A stretch of 54,367 bases of DNA from Haloplasma contractile (lineage in GTDB: Bacteria; Bacillota_I; Bacilli_A; Haloplasmatales; Haloplasmataceae): the NCBI GenBank assembly GCA_016841945.1, contig JAENYC010000024.1, positions 1 through 54,367 on the forward strand, written 5' to 3'. The position numbers were made by a program, and so were the translations under genes. Below, in pieces: positions 24,914 to 33,846 of this stretch (the stretch's first letter is position 1; every line of letters begins with the position of its first letter). Under the pieces are notes generated by a model. The model made no database searches and had not been told where the DNA came from. It saw nothing but the letters and a program-made list of their open reading frames with translations.

Positions 24914-26083
24914 ATGAATTCAAATTTTGTTTATGATATTCCTACAAAAGTATATTTTGGTGAAAATCATTTATCACATTTAGGAGAAGAATTAAAGAAG
25001 TATGGTAAACGTGTATTAATGGTGTATGGAGGAGGTTCAATTAAAAAGATTGGTCTTTATGATAAAGTCATTGAAGAACTTAAAAATTCAGGATTAGAAG
25101 TATTTGAATGTTCAGGAATAGAACCTAATCCACGACATACATCCTGTAATAAAGGAGCAGAAATTTGTAAGAAAGAAGAGATTGATGTATTATTAGCGGT
25201 TGGTGGAGGTTCTGTCATTGATGCAACGAAAGTCATTAGTGCTGGCGCATTTTATGATGGAGATTGTTGGGATATTGTGACAAGAAAAGCACCCATCACA
25301 AAATGTCTGCCAATTGTTACAATTCTTACATTATCAGCAACAGGTTCAGAAATGGATGCTGGAGGTGTCATCACTAATTTAGAAACAAATGATAAGATAG
25401 GGATTGGACACCCGCTCATGTTACCAAAGGTTTCTTTTTTAGACCCAACGAATACTTATTCAGTTAATGTTTATCAAACTGCCTGTGGATGTGCAGATAT
25501 TTTGTCACATATAATGGAAATATACTTTAATATGAATCAAGATTTATACATGCTTGATACGGTCATGGAAGGTTTAATGAAAACAGTGATTAAATATGGT
25601 CCAATCGCACTAGAGGAACCAACAAATTATGAAGCACGTGCTAATTTAATGTGGGCCTCTTCTTGGGCAATTAATGGCTTTATTAGAGGAGGGAAACGTC
25701 AAGCATGGAGTTGTCATCCTATTGAACATCAATTATCTGCCTATTATGATATTACCCATGGGTTAGGGCTTGCGATATTAACACCAAGATGGATGGAATA
25801 TACGCTTGATGATACAACTGTTTCAAAATTCTATCAATTTGGTTGTAATGTTTTTGACCTTGATAAGTCACTTGAACCAATGGTAGTGGCGAAGAAAAGT
25901 ATTGAGTTATTATCAGATTACTTGTTTAATCAATTAGGATTAAAAAGTAAGTTAAGTGATTTAGGAATTGATGATTCAAAATTTGAAATTATGGCGAAAA
26001 AAGCATCATATGGTAATGTATTACCAGGATTTAAACCATTGAATCAAGAAGACATCATCAATATTTATAAAATGTGTTTATAA
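24914..26083 (+). CDS. Iron-containing alcohol dehydrogenase (butanol dehydrogenase, YugJ/BdhA type)
   Basis: The 389-residue cytoplasmic enzyme probably reduces aldehydes to alcohols with NAD(P)H, in fermentation or detoxification. Residues 1-190 form the Rossmann-like half with GGGSIKKIGLYD, AVGGGSVIDATK and LSATGSEMDAG. The metal half has ACGCADILSHIMEIYF (Asp and His ligands), HPIEHQLSAYYDITHGLGLA (two His ligands) and LPGFKPLNQEDI near the end. All ligands expected for Fe2+ are present. The length matches the family (about 385-390). The Shine-Dalgarno TGGAGGT is strong. It may be co-transcribed with the upstream GNAT and the downstream lipoprotein. Confidence 0.95.
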   Translation: MNSNFVYDIPTKVYFGENHLSHLGEELKKYGKRVLMVYGGGSIKKIGLYDKVIEELKNSGLEVFECSGIEPNPRHTSCNKGAEICKKEEIDVLLAVGGGSVIDATKVISAGAFYDGDCWDIVTRKAPITKCLPIVTILTLSATGSEMDAGGVITNLETNDKIGIGHPLMLPKVSFLDPTNTYSVNVYQTACGCADILSHIMEIYFNMNQDLYMLDTVMEGLMKTVIKYGPIALEEPTNYEARANLMWASSWAINGFIRGGKRQAWSCHPIEHQLSAYYDITHGLGLAILTPRWMEYTLDDTTVSKFYQFGCNVFDLDKSLEPMVVAKKSIELLSDYLFNQLGLKSKLSDLGIDDSKFEIMAKKASYGNVLPGFKPLNQEDIINIYKMCL

Positions 26084-26116
26084 TAGATATCAATAATCCT
26101 TTTTAAGGTGAAGTAA

Positions 26117-26587
26117 ATGAATAAATGCATGTTATTTTTAATGGGGATTTTATTATCTTTAATATTATTAAATAGTTGTGAGTTTACTATTCACAACACA
26201 ACAACAGATACAACAATGGAAATAACGACCATTGATGATAAGAATCAATATGATGAATATTTGAGTAGATCCTATATCAGTCCACTTTCAGAAGAAATAA
26301 TTGGTCCTGATACGGATTGTTATATTATTTTTGTTTATAGTACCTACTGTGGTCACTGTCATAAAGTATTAACTAGTGACGAATATCAATTATTTACACA
26401 AAATCCTAGGATAAGATTGTATCTAATAAATGGTTCTGATATGGCATACGATTTTTTTGATTTTGTTCACATAGAATATGTTCCAACGATGATTTATATT
26501 GAGAAAAAAGAAGATAATACTTATGAGGTATCAAGATATACTGGCAGTCCAGATTGTATTGATTTTTTAGGTAGTTATATAGAGTAA
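26117..26587 (+). CDS. Thioredoxin-like lipoprotein with CGHC motif
   Basis: The 156-residue protein has a lipoprotein signal (LLNSC, Cys20) and a single thioredoxin-like domain with IIFVYSTYCGHCHKV. The active-site CxxC is intact, and a cis-Pro segment (EYVPTMIYIE) follows at the expected distance. It probably acts as an extracytoplasmic thiol-disulfide reductase or oxidase tethered to the membrane. Its electron donor could be a CcdA-type membrane protein such as the fusion at 42187, an inference from function only. The start has AAGGTGA upstream. A short hairpin terminator follows at 26590. Confidence 0.85.
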   Translation: MNKCMLFLMGILLSLILLNSCEFTIHNTTTDTTMEITTIDDKNQYDEYLSRSYISPLSEEIIGPDTDCYIIFVYSTYCGHCHKVLTSDEYQLFTQNPRIRLYLINGSDMAYDFFDFVHIEYVPTMIYIEKKEDNTYEVSRYTGSPDCIDFLGSYIE

Positions 26588-26589
26588 AA

Positions 26590-26615
26590 AAAATACCACT
26601 TTCGTGGTATTTTAT
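26590..26615. terminator. Bidirectional terminator
   Basis: AAAATACCAC (26590-26599), loop TTTC, GTGGTATTTT (26604-26613). It lies between convergent genes and ends 3 nt from the stop of the aldo/keto reductase gene. Confidence 0.88.
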
Positions 26616-27731
26616 TTACGCTTTAACATGTTCGGTTACTTCATGTAGTAATGATGGAATATCTAGATTTTGTGGACATTTATCTAAACATTCTCCACAT
26701 TCAATACAGTTTTCTGCTTTTTCTTCTACTTTTAAAACTTGTTTATACATATGGTTTAATATTTCCATATTATTAAACATATAAGCATCGTTATATATTT
26801 TAAAATTCTTAGGAATCTCGACTTGATTAGGACATGGCATACAGTAGTTACAAGCTGTACAAGCGACTTTTACACGATTATTAATGAGATCTCTGACCTT
26901 ATCAACAGTGTTTAATTCCTCTTTATTTAATGGTTCGATATCACCAAAGATTTCAACATTTTCTTTTACTTGATTGAGTGTTGACATGCCACTTAAAATT
27001 AATTTAACGCCTGGTAAAGTATGGACCCATCTAAATGCCCATTTCGCACTACTATCTTCTGGATTAACAGTTTTAAATTCATCCATTATATCATCGGCAA
27101 GTGTGGTTAATCTTCCACCTTTTAATGGTTCCATTACCCATATTGGGATATTACGGTCTGTCATTAATTGATATCCTTCTTCGCCTTGTTGTTTCCAAAA
27201 ATCAATGTAATTGATTTGAAGCAGACAGAAATCCCATTCGTAACTCTTTGCGATTTCTTGAAATGTTTCCTTATCATCATGGAATGAAAAACCCATATAA
27301 CGTATTTTGCCTTTTTCTTTTGCTTCTTCTATGAATTTAAATACATCGTTTTCAACAATTTTCTTCCATGTTTTTTTATTTAATGCATGTAATAAATAAA
27401 AATCAAAATAGTCAACTTGAAGTTTTTGTAACTGCTCATCTAAATATTTTTCAAAATCTTCATATTTTTCTACTTTCCATACAGGAAGTTTTGTCGATAA
27501 TGTAAAGTCTTTTCGATTTAGTTTCTTTAAAAACTCTCCCATGAATGATTCACTTTCTCCACCATGATATGGATAAGCGGTATCAAAATGCGTTAATCCA
27601 TGATCATATGCATATTGAAGCATTTTAGTCGATAATTCACGATCAATTTTTCCGTTTTTAGTAGGAAATCGCATACATCCAAATCCAAGTCGTGAAGTGG
27701 TTACATCACTTTTCATCTTAACGGTTTTCAT
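26616..27731 (-). CDS. Aldo/keto reductase with C-terminal [4Fe-4S] ferredoxin-like domain
   Basis: The 371-residue cytoplasmic oxidoreductase has an AKR barrel in residues 1-280 (RLGFGCMRFP, THFDTAYPYHGGESE with the catalytic Tyr, YFDFYLLHAL, MEPLKGG, ILSGMSTLNQVKEN). The C-terminus carries two cysteine sets, CTACNYCMPCP and CIECGECLDKCP, each able to hold an Fe-S cluster. This architecture is common in anaerobic firmicutes; the natural substrate is unknown. I start at ATG 27731 because GGGAGG lies 7 nt upstream; the in-frame ATG at 27746 precedes that site. It is transcribed alone. Confidence 0.93.
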   Translation of the reverse strand: MKTVKMKSDVTTSRLGFGCMRFPTKNGKIDRELSTKMLQYAYDHGLTHFDTAYPYHGGESESFMGEFLKKLNRKDFTLSTKLPVWKVEKYEDFEKYLDEQLQKLQVDYFDFYLLHALNKKTWKKIVENDVFKFIEEAKEKGKIRYMGFSFHDDKETFQEIAKSYEWDFCLLQINYIDFWKQQGEEGYQLMTDRNIPIWVMEPLKGGRLTTLADDIMDEFKTVNPEDSSAKWAFRWVHTLPGVKLILSGMSTLNQVKENVEIFGDIEPLNKEELNTVDKVRDLINNRVKVACTACNYCMPCPNQVEIPKNFKIYNDAYMFNNMEILNHMYKQVLKVEEKAENCIECGECLDKCPQNLDIPSLLHEVTEHVKA

Positions 27732-27876
27732 TTTTTTACCTCCCATAATTTAATACATCATTTTTTATTTTATCATAAATCGTAACAAAAGTACATTTTA
27801 ATAAATTAACTAATTAAGTGTTTCAAAGTAAAATAATGTTTTGAATAGATAGTATTGAAGGTAAATATGTTGATGA

Positions 27877-27993
27877 TATCTAGGAAATGGGGAAGGTTTT
27901 AGTGTAAAAGAAACAATTGAAGTAACCGGAAGTAGAAGAGGAGATCCTGCAAGATTAGTTAATTTTAAAGAAAGCAAAAGAATAATAGGTTAA
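27877..27993 (+). pseudogene. Remnant of the 3' end of galE (UDP-glucose 4-epimerase)
   Basis: Frame 1 reads YLGNGEGFSVKETIEVTG, then SRRGDPARLVNFKESKRIIG and a TAA. This is the unmistakable C-terminal region of GalE (LGNGxGxSVxEVI..., RRxGDPAxLxA). About 10-12 residues are deleted between the two parts, and there are in-frame stops (TGA TGA) just upstream. The rest of the 27732-28040 gap holds nothing I recognise. It is a gene ghost, perhaps left from an epimerase once linked to the nearby glycosylation genes. Confidence 0.8.
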
Positions 27994-28040
27994 AGTGAAC
28001 AGTATTTTCATAAAAAACATCAAAATGGCTTTGAAGATAA

Positions 28041-28075
28041 AAAAATACAGAATATCATTTCGATATTCTGCTTTT
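28041..28075 (-). terminator. Terminator overlapping the gtrA-like stop codon
   Basis: CAGAATAT (28048-28055) pairs with ATATTCTG (28063-28070), with T runs on both sides. On the minus strand the TGA stop (28055-28057) sits at the loop edge, so the last codons form the stem. Confidence 0.82.
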
Positions 28076-28483
28076 TTTATGTCTAAAATATTTATTTTTT
28101 AAGGCAAATCTTACAATGAAAAAGTTCACAGGAACAGCGATTACATATACTGGGATGGGTGCATATTCTTTTTCAATACCAAGCCAAGTCAACAGATTTA
28201 GTAATCCAATTTGTATCGTATAATTGGTTAGATGAGCAATTCCAAATCGAACACTGTTGTTCACATTGACCTTTGTTTTAAAGGTAAATAAATGAGAAGC
28301 AAGTAAGTTAAAACAAAAACTAATGACATAACCAATCGTATATGCGATGTTTTTATCTAGAAACTGAATGAATATCACATATACGAGATAGCTAATCCCT
28401 GTTGCTAGTATTCCTACAATAACAAATTTAATAAATTCTTCTAATTTATATTTCTTTATTATTTTTTTTATATACTCAATCAT
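28055..28483 (-). CDS. GtrA/GtcA family membrane protein (putative polyprenyl-phosphate-sugar flippase)
   Basis: The 142-residue protein has four membrane helices with the family features FIKFVIVGILATGISYLVY, IGYVISFCFNLLASHLFTF and a C-terminal NFFIVRFALKNKYFR. Family members move undecaprenyl-phosphate-linked sugars across the membrane. Its start overlaps the end of the YfhO gene by 8 nt, so translation is coupled. With YfhO and the divergent GT2 gene it makes a three-part glycosylation set (flippase, outer transferase, inner transferase). The stop lies in the terminator hairpin. Confidence 0.88.
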   Translation of the reverse strand: MIEYIKKIIKKYKLEEFIKFVIVGILATGISYLVYVIFIQFLDKNIAYTIGYVISFCFNLLASHLFTFKTKVNVNNSVRFGIAHLTNYTIQIGLLNLLTWLGIEKEYAPIPVYVIAVPVNFFIVRFALKNKYFRHKKSRISK

Positions 28484-31301
28484 TTTTATCCTTCTTTATG
28501 TGTAAATACACTAATCCAGCAAAAATAACCATCGATATTGAAGTGATATATAATCCTTGATTTAAATACGGGGTTTTGTATACTAAATCTATTTGATGTG
28601 TTCCTGGTTCTTGAAGTATGAAACTGAGTTGTCCATTATATGATGGAAATGCTTCTACTTTTTGATTATCCACATATACATTCCATCCCTTCGCATAGCC
28701 TACTTTATAAGTCATAATAATGGATTCATCATTATCAATCTTTGATGATATATGATTTCCATCTATCTTGACATCATAGGTTGAATATTTTACTAACTCC
28801 TCAATTTTTTCTTCTACATAATCTTTATCAACTGTATAAAAAGAAGCATAAGATTTATCAATAATAATACTTTGTAAGCCAACCTCAGGTACAAAACAGA
28901 ATTTATTATAACAACGTTTTATATTGCCATCATTATCTTTAGCGAACACAGTTTTGGTTGTGGTGCCTATGATAACTACTTCTGATTGTTCCTTTGTGAT
29001 ATGAATAGGATACTCATTAAAATCTCCACTATAATATTCCATGTCATAATTTGTGACATCATTTAAGGAAACATCTAACTTAGTCACAATGGATGTTCGG
29101 TGGGTGTTTTCTTCGTTAAACCCATTTTCTTTTAATAAATTAATGGTTTCTTCATCTTTTATATAAAATGATTCTAACCATAAATAATCAAATTTATTGA
29201 TGTTTCTTAAAGTGTAATAAGTTTTAAATCCATTTCCAATGGATAATTGTGAATCCTTTTGATAGATGGTTAAATAAGATTCTAGTTCATCGATTTCTTT
29301 ATATCCTACCAGTTCACTCACCGGGTCATACATGCCATTTTTAATCGGATTTATTTTTGAGTTCGACATAATAAATAACGATGGATCCATATAGTAGTAG
29401 TATAAATATGGAATATCAAAACCTCTATAATAACGTTTATGAGCATTGTTGTTACTATGGAATGTGAAATAAGGATTAATGAGTGAATGAAAGATATTAA
29501 AATTATTATAAACTGGAAAATCATATAGATAGGTCATATCCTGCATGGTTTCTACATCATCTTTGTCATCATAAAATAGAAATTCTGAAAGGGTATAATA
29601 ATGATCTAATTCTACATTCTCCATTAGGCGATTTACTTCTCTTCCATATAGGTCTGCATGTCTAACACCTTTGGTAAAATGCGGTGATACACAGATAGCA
29701 AATATTAGGCCAATTCCCACCACTTTCTCAACTAATAGGGCAAAGTGTACTTTAAAATATTTATCTAATATGATGATCATAAATAGAATAATAATATATG
29801 TGATAATCATTGTATAAGCAACATTTTCATCTATACCTGTAAATATATTAGGTGCTTTACCATTATGTGCGTCTTTATAATTTGCGACAAATTCTCGGTT
29901 ATATTGTATACTAAAGATTAAATAACCAATTGAGATAACTAAGAATGAGGCAAACAGAATGGGCTGAAATAATTTATACTCAATAATAAAAGCTAAGTTT
30001 ATAACTAATAATACACCGTAAAAGATGAGCCACCTTAAGTAAGGACCTGAATTGAGTGAAAATAAATATGCGGTGAATGGGAATAACAACATTATCGTAG
30101 CAAATATAGTGACAACTTTCAACGTGATAAATACTTTCACTTGTTTAGGGTTTAATTTTTGTTTCGCTAAAAAAGTAGGGTATAGGATTAAGAAAAACAG
30201 ACTAAATGATGCAAGTATACTTGAATAAATCACGACATGATTGGTGGTTAACCAATAATCAGCCTTTGTATCATGGAAGAATCCACTGTACATATAGAGA
30301 TTTGGAACAAGCATCTTAAAGAATTCTTTATAGTGTACCATATCACTAAAATTATATTTTAGGGTATCAAATATATTTAAAAAGATTGTTCCAAAACCTT
30401 CTTGACTGAGTTCCATTCTTGGTTCATTTCCCATGATGCCAAGGAAGGTTGGTAAAAAGAAGAAAGCTGCTAGACCTAGGCCTAATAAGTATAATAAAAT
30501 ACTTCTAAAAATAAACCAAATTGTATTTTTATAAGGTTCTTCATTAAAAATATTATCGAATGTGAAGTATTCAAATATCGTTCTAAATAATAAGGCAAGT
30601 GCCATAAAGAGTGATAATCCCCATGCCCAATAGGAATTAAACAAGAAAACTTGAAAAATCACAAGCGGGAATACCCAGAAATTCCTCTTTTGAAACATCA
30701 GTTCAATCGCGATTAGTATAAGTGGAATATAAAATGTAAGACCAGAATAAGATGGAAATACATTTTGCGCAAAGAATAAATCAGCAGTTCCATATAATAC
30801 AGAGATTAATAATATCGTTTTATGATTAAATTTATATAGTTTTAATAAATAGCTAAAGGCAAAGGTACCGAGTAATACTTTCATTAAAAAAGATAACCAC
30901 ATGAGTTTACTGTAAGCTAAAAACGGAAATAAAAAGTAAGGTAGTAAGGTAATATCTAATGGAATATAATAAAAATTAGCAAAATAATCATATCCTATAC
31001 TATTTTTAAAATCCCATGTTGAAAAATTGAAATCCATTAAACGATTTCTAAAGTCAAAGATAATGGTTGAAAATTGATAGACATAATCAAGTTGAAAAAA
31101 TACAACTTTATTTAAAAATATGGTGATAAAAGTAAAAGGCAAATAAAAAATAAATACAAATAACAAACTCAATAAAACTGTCTTTTTATAAGAGCTAGTA
31201 TCTGTAAAAAAGCGTGTGGTTTGTCTGACTTTTTCATTTTCCTTTATACTTATTAGAGATGATTGAAGTTTTTGATACAGGTTAGTGATTGATTCTTTCA
31301 T
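28476..31301 (-). CDS. YfhO-type membrane glycosyltransferase (GT-C fold)
   Basis: The 941-residue integral membrane protein has a cytoplasmic N-terminus of about 40 residues, 12 or more helices to about residue 540, a large extracellular C-terminal domain (about 545-900) and a last helix (about 910-930). QLDYVYQFSTIIFDFR in the first outer loop and GPYLRWLIFYG resemble the YfhO family. In Bacillus and Listeria, YfhO-family proteins transfer a sugar from a lipid carrier to lipoteichoic acid outside the cell. The function here is by family. The Shine-Dalgarno GGAGGT is strong. It overlaps gtrA downstream and is divergent from the GT2 gene. Confidence 0.88.
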   Translation of the reverse strand: MKESITNLYQKLQSSLISIKENEKVRQTTRFFTDTSSYKKTVLLSLLFVFIFYLPFTFITIFLNKVVFFQLDYVYQFSTIIFDFRNRLMDFNFSTWDFKNSIGYDYFANFYYIPLDITLLPYFLFPFLAYSKLMWLSFLMKVLLGTFAFSYLLKLYKFNHKTILLISVLYGTADLFFAQNVFPSYSGLTFYIPLILIAIELMFQKRNFWVFPLVIFQVFLFNSYWAWGLSLFMALALLFRTIFEYFTFDNIFNEEPYKNTIWFIFRSILLYLLGLGLAAFFFLPTFLGIMGNEPRMELSQEGFGTIFLNIFDTLKYNFSDMVHYKEFFKMLVPNLYMYSGFFHDTKADYWLTTNHVVIYSSILASFSLFFLILYPTFLAKQKLNPKQVKVFITLKVVTIFATIMLLFPFTAYLFSLNSGPYLRWLIFYGVLLVINLAFIIEYKLFQPILFASFLVISIGYLIFSIQYNREFVANYKDAHNGKAPNIFTGIDENVAYTMIITYIIILFMIIILDKYFKVHFALLVEKVVGIGLIFAICVSPHFTKGVRHADLYGREVNRLMENVELDHYYTLSEFLFYDDKDDVETMQDMTYLYDFPVYNNFNIFHSLINPYFTFHSNNNAHKRYYRGFDIPYLYYYYMDPSLFIMSNSKINPIKNGMYDPVSELVGYKEIDELESYLTIYQKDSQLSIGNGFKTYYTLRNINKFDYLWLESFYIKDEETINLLKENGFNEENTHRTSIVTKLDVSLNDVTNYDMEYYSGDFNEYPIHITKEQSEVVIIGTTTKTVFAKDNDGNIKRCYNKFCFVPEVGLQSIIIDKSYASFYTVDKDYVEEKIEELVKYSTYDVKIDGNHISSKIDNDESIIMTYKVGYAKGWNVYVDNQKVEAFPSYNGQLSFILQEPGTHQIDLVYKTPYLNQGLYITSISMVIFAGLVYLHIKKDKND

Positions 31302-31402
31302 TTTTTACCTCCGTTATTGACATAACTCAATTATATCATTAGCAAAAAATCTAGTAAAGATGTAAAGAAGAATAATTATAAACCATTATTTTTACCATAA
31401 TA

Positions 31403-31411
31403 TGGTATAAT
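31403..31411 (+). promoter_or_regulatory. Extended -10 promoter of the GT2 gene
   Basis: TGGTATAAT fits TGnTATAAT exactly. No good -35 is seen. It lies in the divergent region between yfhO and the GT2 gene. Confidence 0.65.
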
Positions 31412-31445
31412 AAGGTTGTAAATTAAAATTAGTGTGGTGAAAAAG

Positions 31446-32423
31446 ATGCAAGAAACAATAACGCTTGTCGTACCTTGTTTTAATGAAGAAAAAATGATTC
31501 CGTTATTTTATCAAGAAATAAGTGAATATTTATCACAATTTAAAAAATATCATTATGAAATCATTTTTGTGAATGATGGTTCTAAAGATAATACTTGGTT
31601 AGAATTAAGAAAGTTAATTAATACTGATGCTCATTTAAAAGCCATTAATCTATCACGTAATTTTGGAAAAGAGTCAGCCATGCTTGCGGGATTAATGGAA
31701 TCTAGTGGAGAATATGTGGTCGTGATGGATGCAGATTTACAGCATCCTCCACATTTAATAGAAGAAATGTTGCGATTGATAAAAGAAGAAGGCTATGATT
31801 CTGTTGGTGCTTATCGTATAGGGAGAAGTAAAAAAGGTAATAGTGAATCTTTTATCCGTGTTCTATATTCTAAATTATTTTATCGTTTTATTAATAAAAT
31901 GAGTGATGTTAAAATTAAGGAAAATGCGACGGATTATCGGATGATGAAGCGTAAAGTCGTGAATGCTTTATTAGAATTACAAGAATACAATCGTTTTTCT
32001 AAAGGACTATTTGAATGGGTGGGGTTTAAAACCACTTATGTCGGTTATGAAAATGTCAGTCGGAAAGCAGGAAAAAGTTCATGGAGTTTCTTTAAACTTT
32101 TTAATTATGCGATAGAAGGCATTACCTCTTTTTCAATCATTCCGTTAAAATTATCTGGATTATTAGGCATATGTAGTTCTTTAATATCTTTTGTTTATAT
32201 GGTTTATATTATCATCGATCGGATTGTAAATGGAACTGATGTTTCAGGTTGGGCTACCATTGTATCTTTAATTCTATTTTTAGGTGGCATTACTTTAATT
32301 TCTCTAGGCTTATTAGGAGAATACATTGGAAGAATTTATAATGAAGTTAAACATCGTCCAATTTATATTGTTGATGAAATAATTAAAAAGAAAGAAGTGG
32401 AAAACAGTGAAAAAACCAATTGA
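31446..32423 (+). CDS. GT2 family polyprenyl-phosphate glycosyltransferase (CsbB/GtrB type)
   Basis: The 325-residue enzyme has a cytoplasmic GT-A domain (TLVVPCFNEEKMIP; FVNDGSKDNT; VVMDADLQHPP with the DxD-like metal site; NATDYRMM) and two C-terminal membrane helices (about 232-258 and 268-295). This is the layout of enzymes that load a sugar onto undecaprenyl phosphate. With GtrA and YfhO next door it would supply the lipid-linked sugar. I start at ATG 31446 with GTGGTGA upstream; the in-frame GTG at 31434 is part of that ribosome site. The sugar type cannot be read from sequence. It ends in TGA and overlaps the next gene by 17 nt. Confidence 0.92.
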   Translation: MQETITLVVPCFNEEKMIPLFYQEISEYLSQFKKYHYEIIFVNDGSKDNTWLELRKLINTDAHLKAINLSRNFGKESAMLAGLMESSGEYVVVMDADLQHPPHLIEEMLRLIKEEGYDSVGAYRIGRSKKGNSESFIRVLYSKLFYRFINKMSDVKIKENATDYRMMKRKVVNALLELQEYNRFSKGLFEWVGFKTTYVGYENVSRKAGKSSWSFFKLFNYAIEGITSFSIIPLKLSGLLGICSSLISFVYMVYIIIDRIVNGTDVSGWATIVSLILFLGGITLISLGLLGEYIGRIYNEVKHRPIYIVDEIIKKKEVENSEKTN

Positions 32424-33138
32424 GATAAAGCTACAATATGATACAAAACTAATTGCCCATCGAGGATTAAGTGGAATAGCACCTGAAAATACACTAGAAG
32501 CGTTTATTAAAGCGGGACAATATGGCTATTACGGTGTTGAATGCGATATTCACGTTACAAAAGATCGTGAGTTTATCGTATTTCATGATTTTACTTTAGA
32601 AAGAATGACAAATGAGACAGGTTTTATCAAAGATTTAACCCTTGATGAGATACAAAACATCCCTATTACATCAGGCAACAACATTGAATTATATAACGAA
32701 GTTAAAATTCCAAGTCTTAAAATGTTTTTAAATGTGTGTATGACATATGAAATGATACCAGTCATTGAAATAAAGGATGTCATCGATATGGAAGATTTAG
32801 ATCGGTTAATAGAATTACTTAAACAAAATGATTTATTAGAAAGTGTCCATATCATTTCCTTTCAATTAGAATATCTCATATACATGAGAAATAAAGAAGA
32901 GAAGTTGACAATTTTTTATTTGGTCGATGCGATTACACAAGAAGCTATCTCTATTTGTCGTAAATATCGCTTCAATGTAGATGGTAACTATGGCAAAATG
33001 AGTCAATCGGTGATACAAAGATGTCATGATTATAACATTCTCGTTAACACCTATACGGTTGATGATATAGAAATAGCTAAAAAACTAAGTGAATATCAAA
33101 TTGATTATATCACAACCAATATTTTAGTAAATAAATAA
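32407..33138 (+). CDS. ugpQ: Glycerophosphodiester phosphodiesterase
   Basis: The 243-residue cytoplasmic TIM-barrel enzyme hydrolyses glycerophosphodiesters to glycerol 3-phosphate and an alcohol. Motifs: IAHRGLSGIAPENT (catalytic His and metal Glu), YGVECDIHVTKD and IVFHDFTLERMT (second catalytic His); VNTYTVDD near the C-terminus is also typical. The start is a GTG inside the end of the GT2 gene (17-nt overlap), so it is translationally coupled to it. A link to lipoteichoic acid glycerophosphate turnover is plausible. Its original terminator was separated from it by the inserted island, and a decayed copy of its last 190 bp lies at 33847. Confidence 0.93.
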   Translation: MKKPIEIKLQYDTKLIAHRGLSGIAPENTLEAFIKAGQYGYYGVECDIHVTKDREFIVFHDFTLERMTNETGFIKDLTLDEIQNIPITSGNNIELYNEVKIPSLKMFLNVCMTYEMIPVIEIKDVIDMEDLDRLIELLKQNDLLESVHIISFQLEYLIYMRNKEEKLTIFYLVDAITQEAISICRKYRFNVDGNYGKMSQSVIQRCHDYNILVNTYTVDDIEIAKKLSEYQIDYITTNILVNK

Positions 33139-33187
33139 TATAGACTTTCGGGTAATGAAATTGCATTTGATATTTAAAACGAGTTAA

Positions 33188-33313
33188 CTTGAACAAGGAG
33201 TTTTTAATTACATAATAGAAGAATGGGAACAGCAAGGATATAATCCAGATGATATATATGAAAAGGATCCTTTAATTGAAATGACAAATATTAATAAAGG
33301 GGGAGTTTTTTGA
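33188..33313 (+). pseudogene. Remnant tail of a toxin or other large protein
   Basis: After a TAA the frame reads LEQGVFNYIIEEWEQQGYNPD, then DIYEKDPLIEMTNINKGGVF and TGA, 41 codons with no start codon or ribosome site of its own. It ends exactly at the start of the next small membrane gene, with AAAGGGGGAG inside its last codons. This is the usual junction between a toxin C-terminus and its immunity gene. The family is not recognised, so 'toxin tail' is inferred from the arrangement. Confidence 0.5.
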
Positions 33314-33603
33314 ATCAATTGTGGGTTATTTATATAATTAGTACAGTACTATCTTTTATAGTATTAATTTTATATTTCTTTTTTAAATATAACAGAAGCA
33401 AATATTTATATTGGTTATACCTAACAATCTTATTGATTTCATTTATTACTTTAACTTATAATTTAATAATTTTTGATAATAAAGTTTCTTATATGTTATT
33501 TCCAGTATTACATGAACTAATAATCTCATATGTAACATATGAAATCTTAACAAAATTTTATAAAAAAATTATAACGAAAAAAAATTTAAGTTATTCACAT
33601 TAA
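33310..33603 (+). CDS. Small membrane protein (candidate immunity protein)
   Basis: The 97-residue protein has three hydrophobic helices (about 4-24, 34-52 and 60-82) and a basic C-terminal tail. It starts at TTG 33310, 5-6 nt after GGGGGAG, and its first codon overlaps the stop of the preceding remnant. It has the same size and helix pattern as the small membrane protein at 3292, with no strong sequence match that I can see. It lies inside the segment that interrupts the ugpQ terminator. Function unknown; membrane immunity is the leading guess. Confidence 0.6.
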   Translation: MNQLWVIYIISTVLSFIVLILYFFFKYNRSKYLYWLYLTILLISFITLTYNLIIFDNKVSYMLFPVLHELIISYVTYEILTKFYKKIITKKNLSYSH

Positions 33604-33846
33604 TACTTATGATTTGTTATGTAATCTTAATATTTGTGATAAAACAAATTTTTTAACACATCGGCCAAAAGCATAAATGTATACATAACATGATTTTATT
33701 ATAACTTAAGAACTTAAGATTAGTGATTATTAATCAGAGAACAAGGTAATCTAAACTTAAAGGTTTGTTCAACTTAGACTGGTACGAAATATTTAGATGG
33801 TGTACATCTACTAGGTCATGAAAACAACAAAAAATATTTTAAGTAT
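33604..33846. other. Gene-free part of the second island
   Basis: No supported ORF on either strand. A CTTAAG-AA-CTTAAG repeat lies near 33705, but nothing else is recognisable. The segment looks like decayed coding DNA. Confidence 0.35.
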
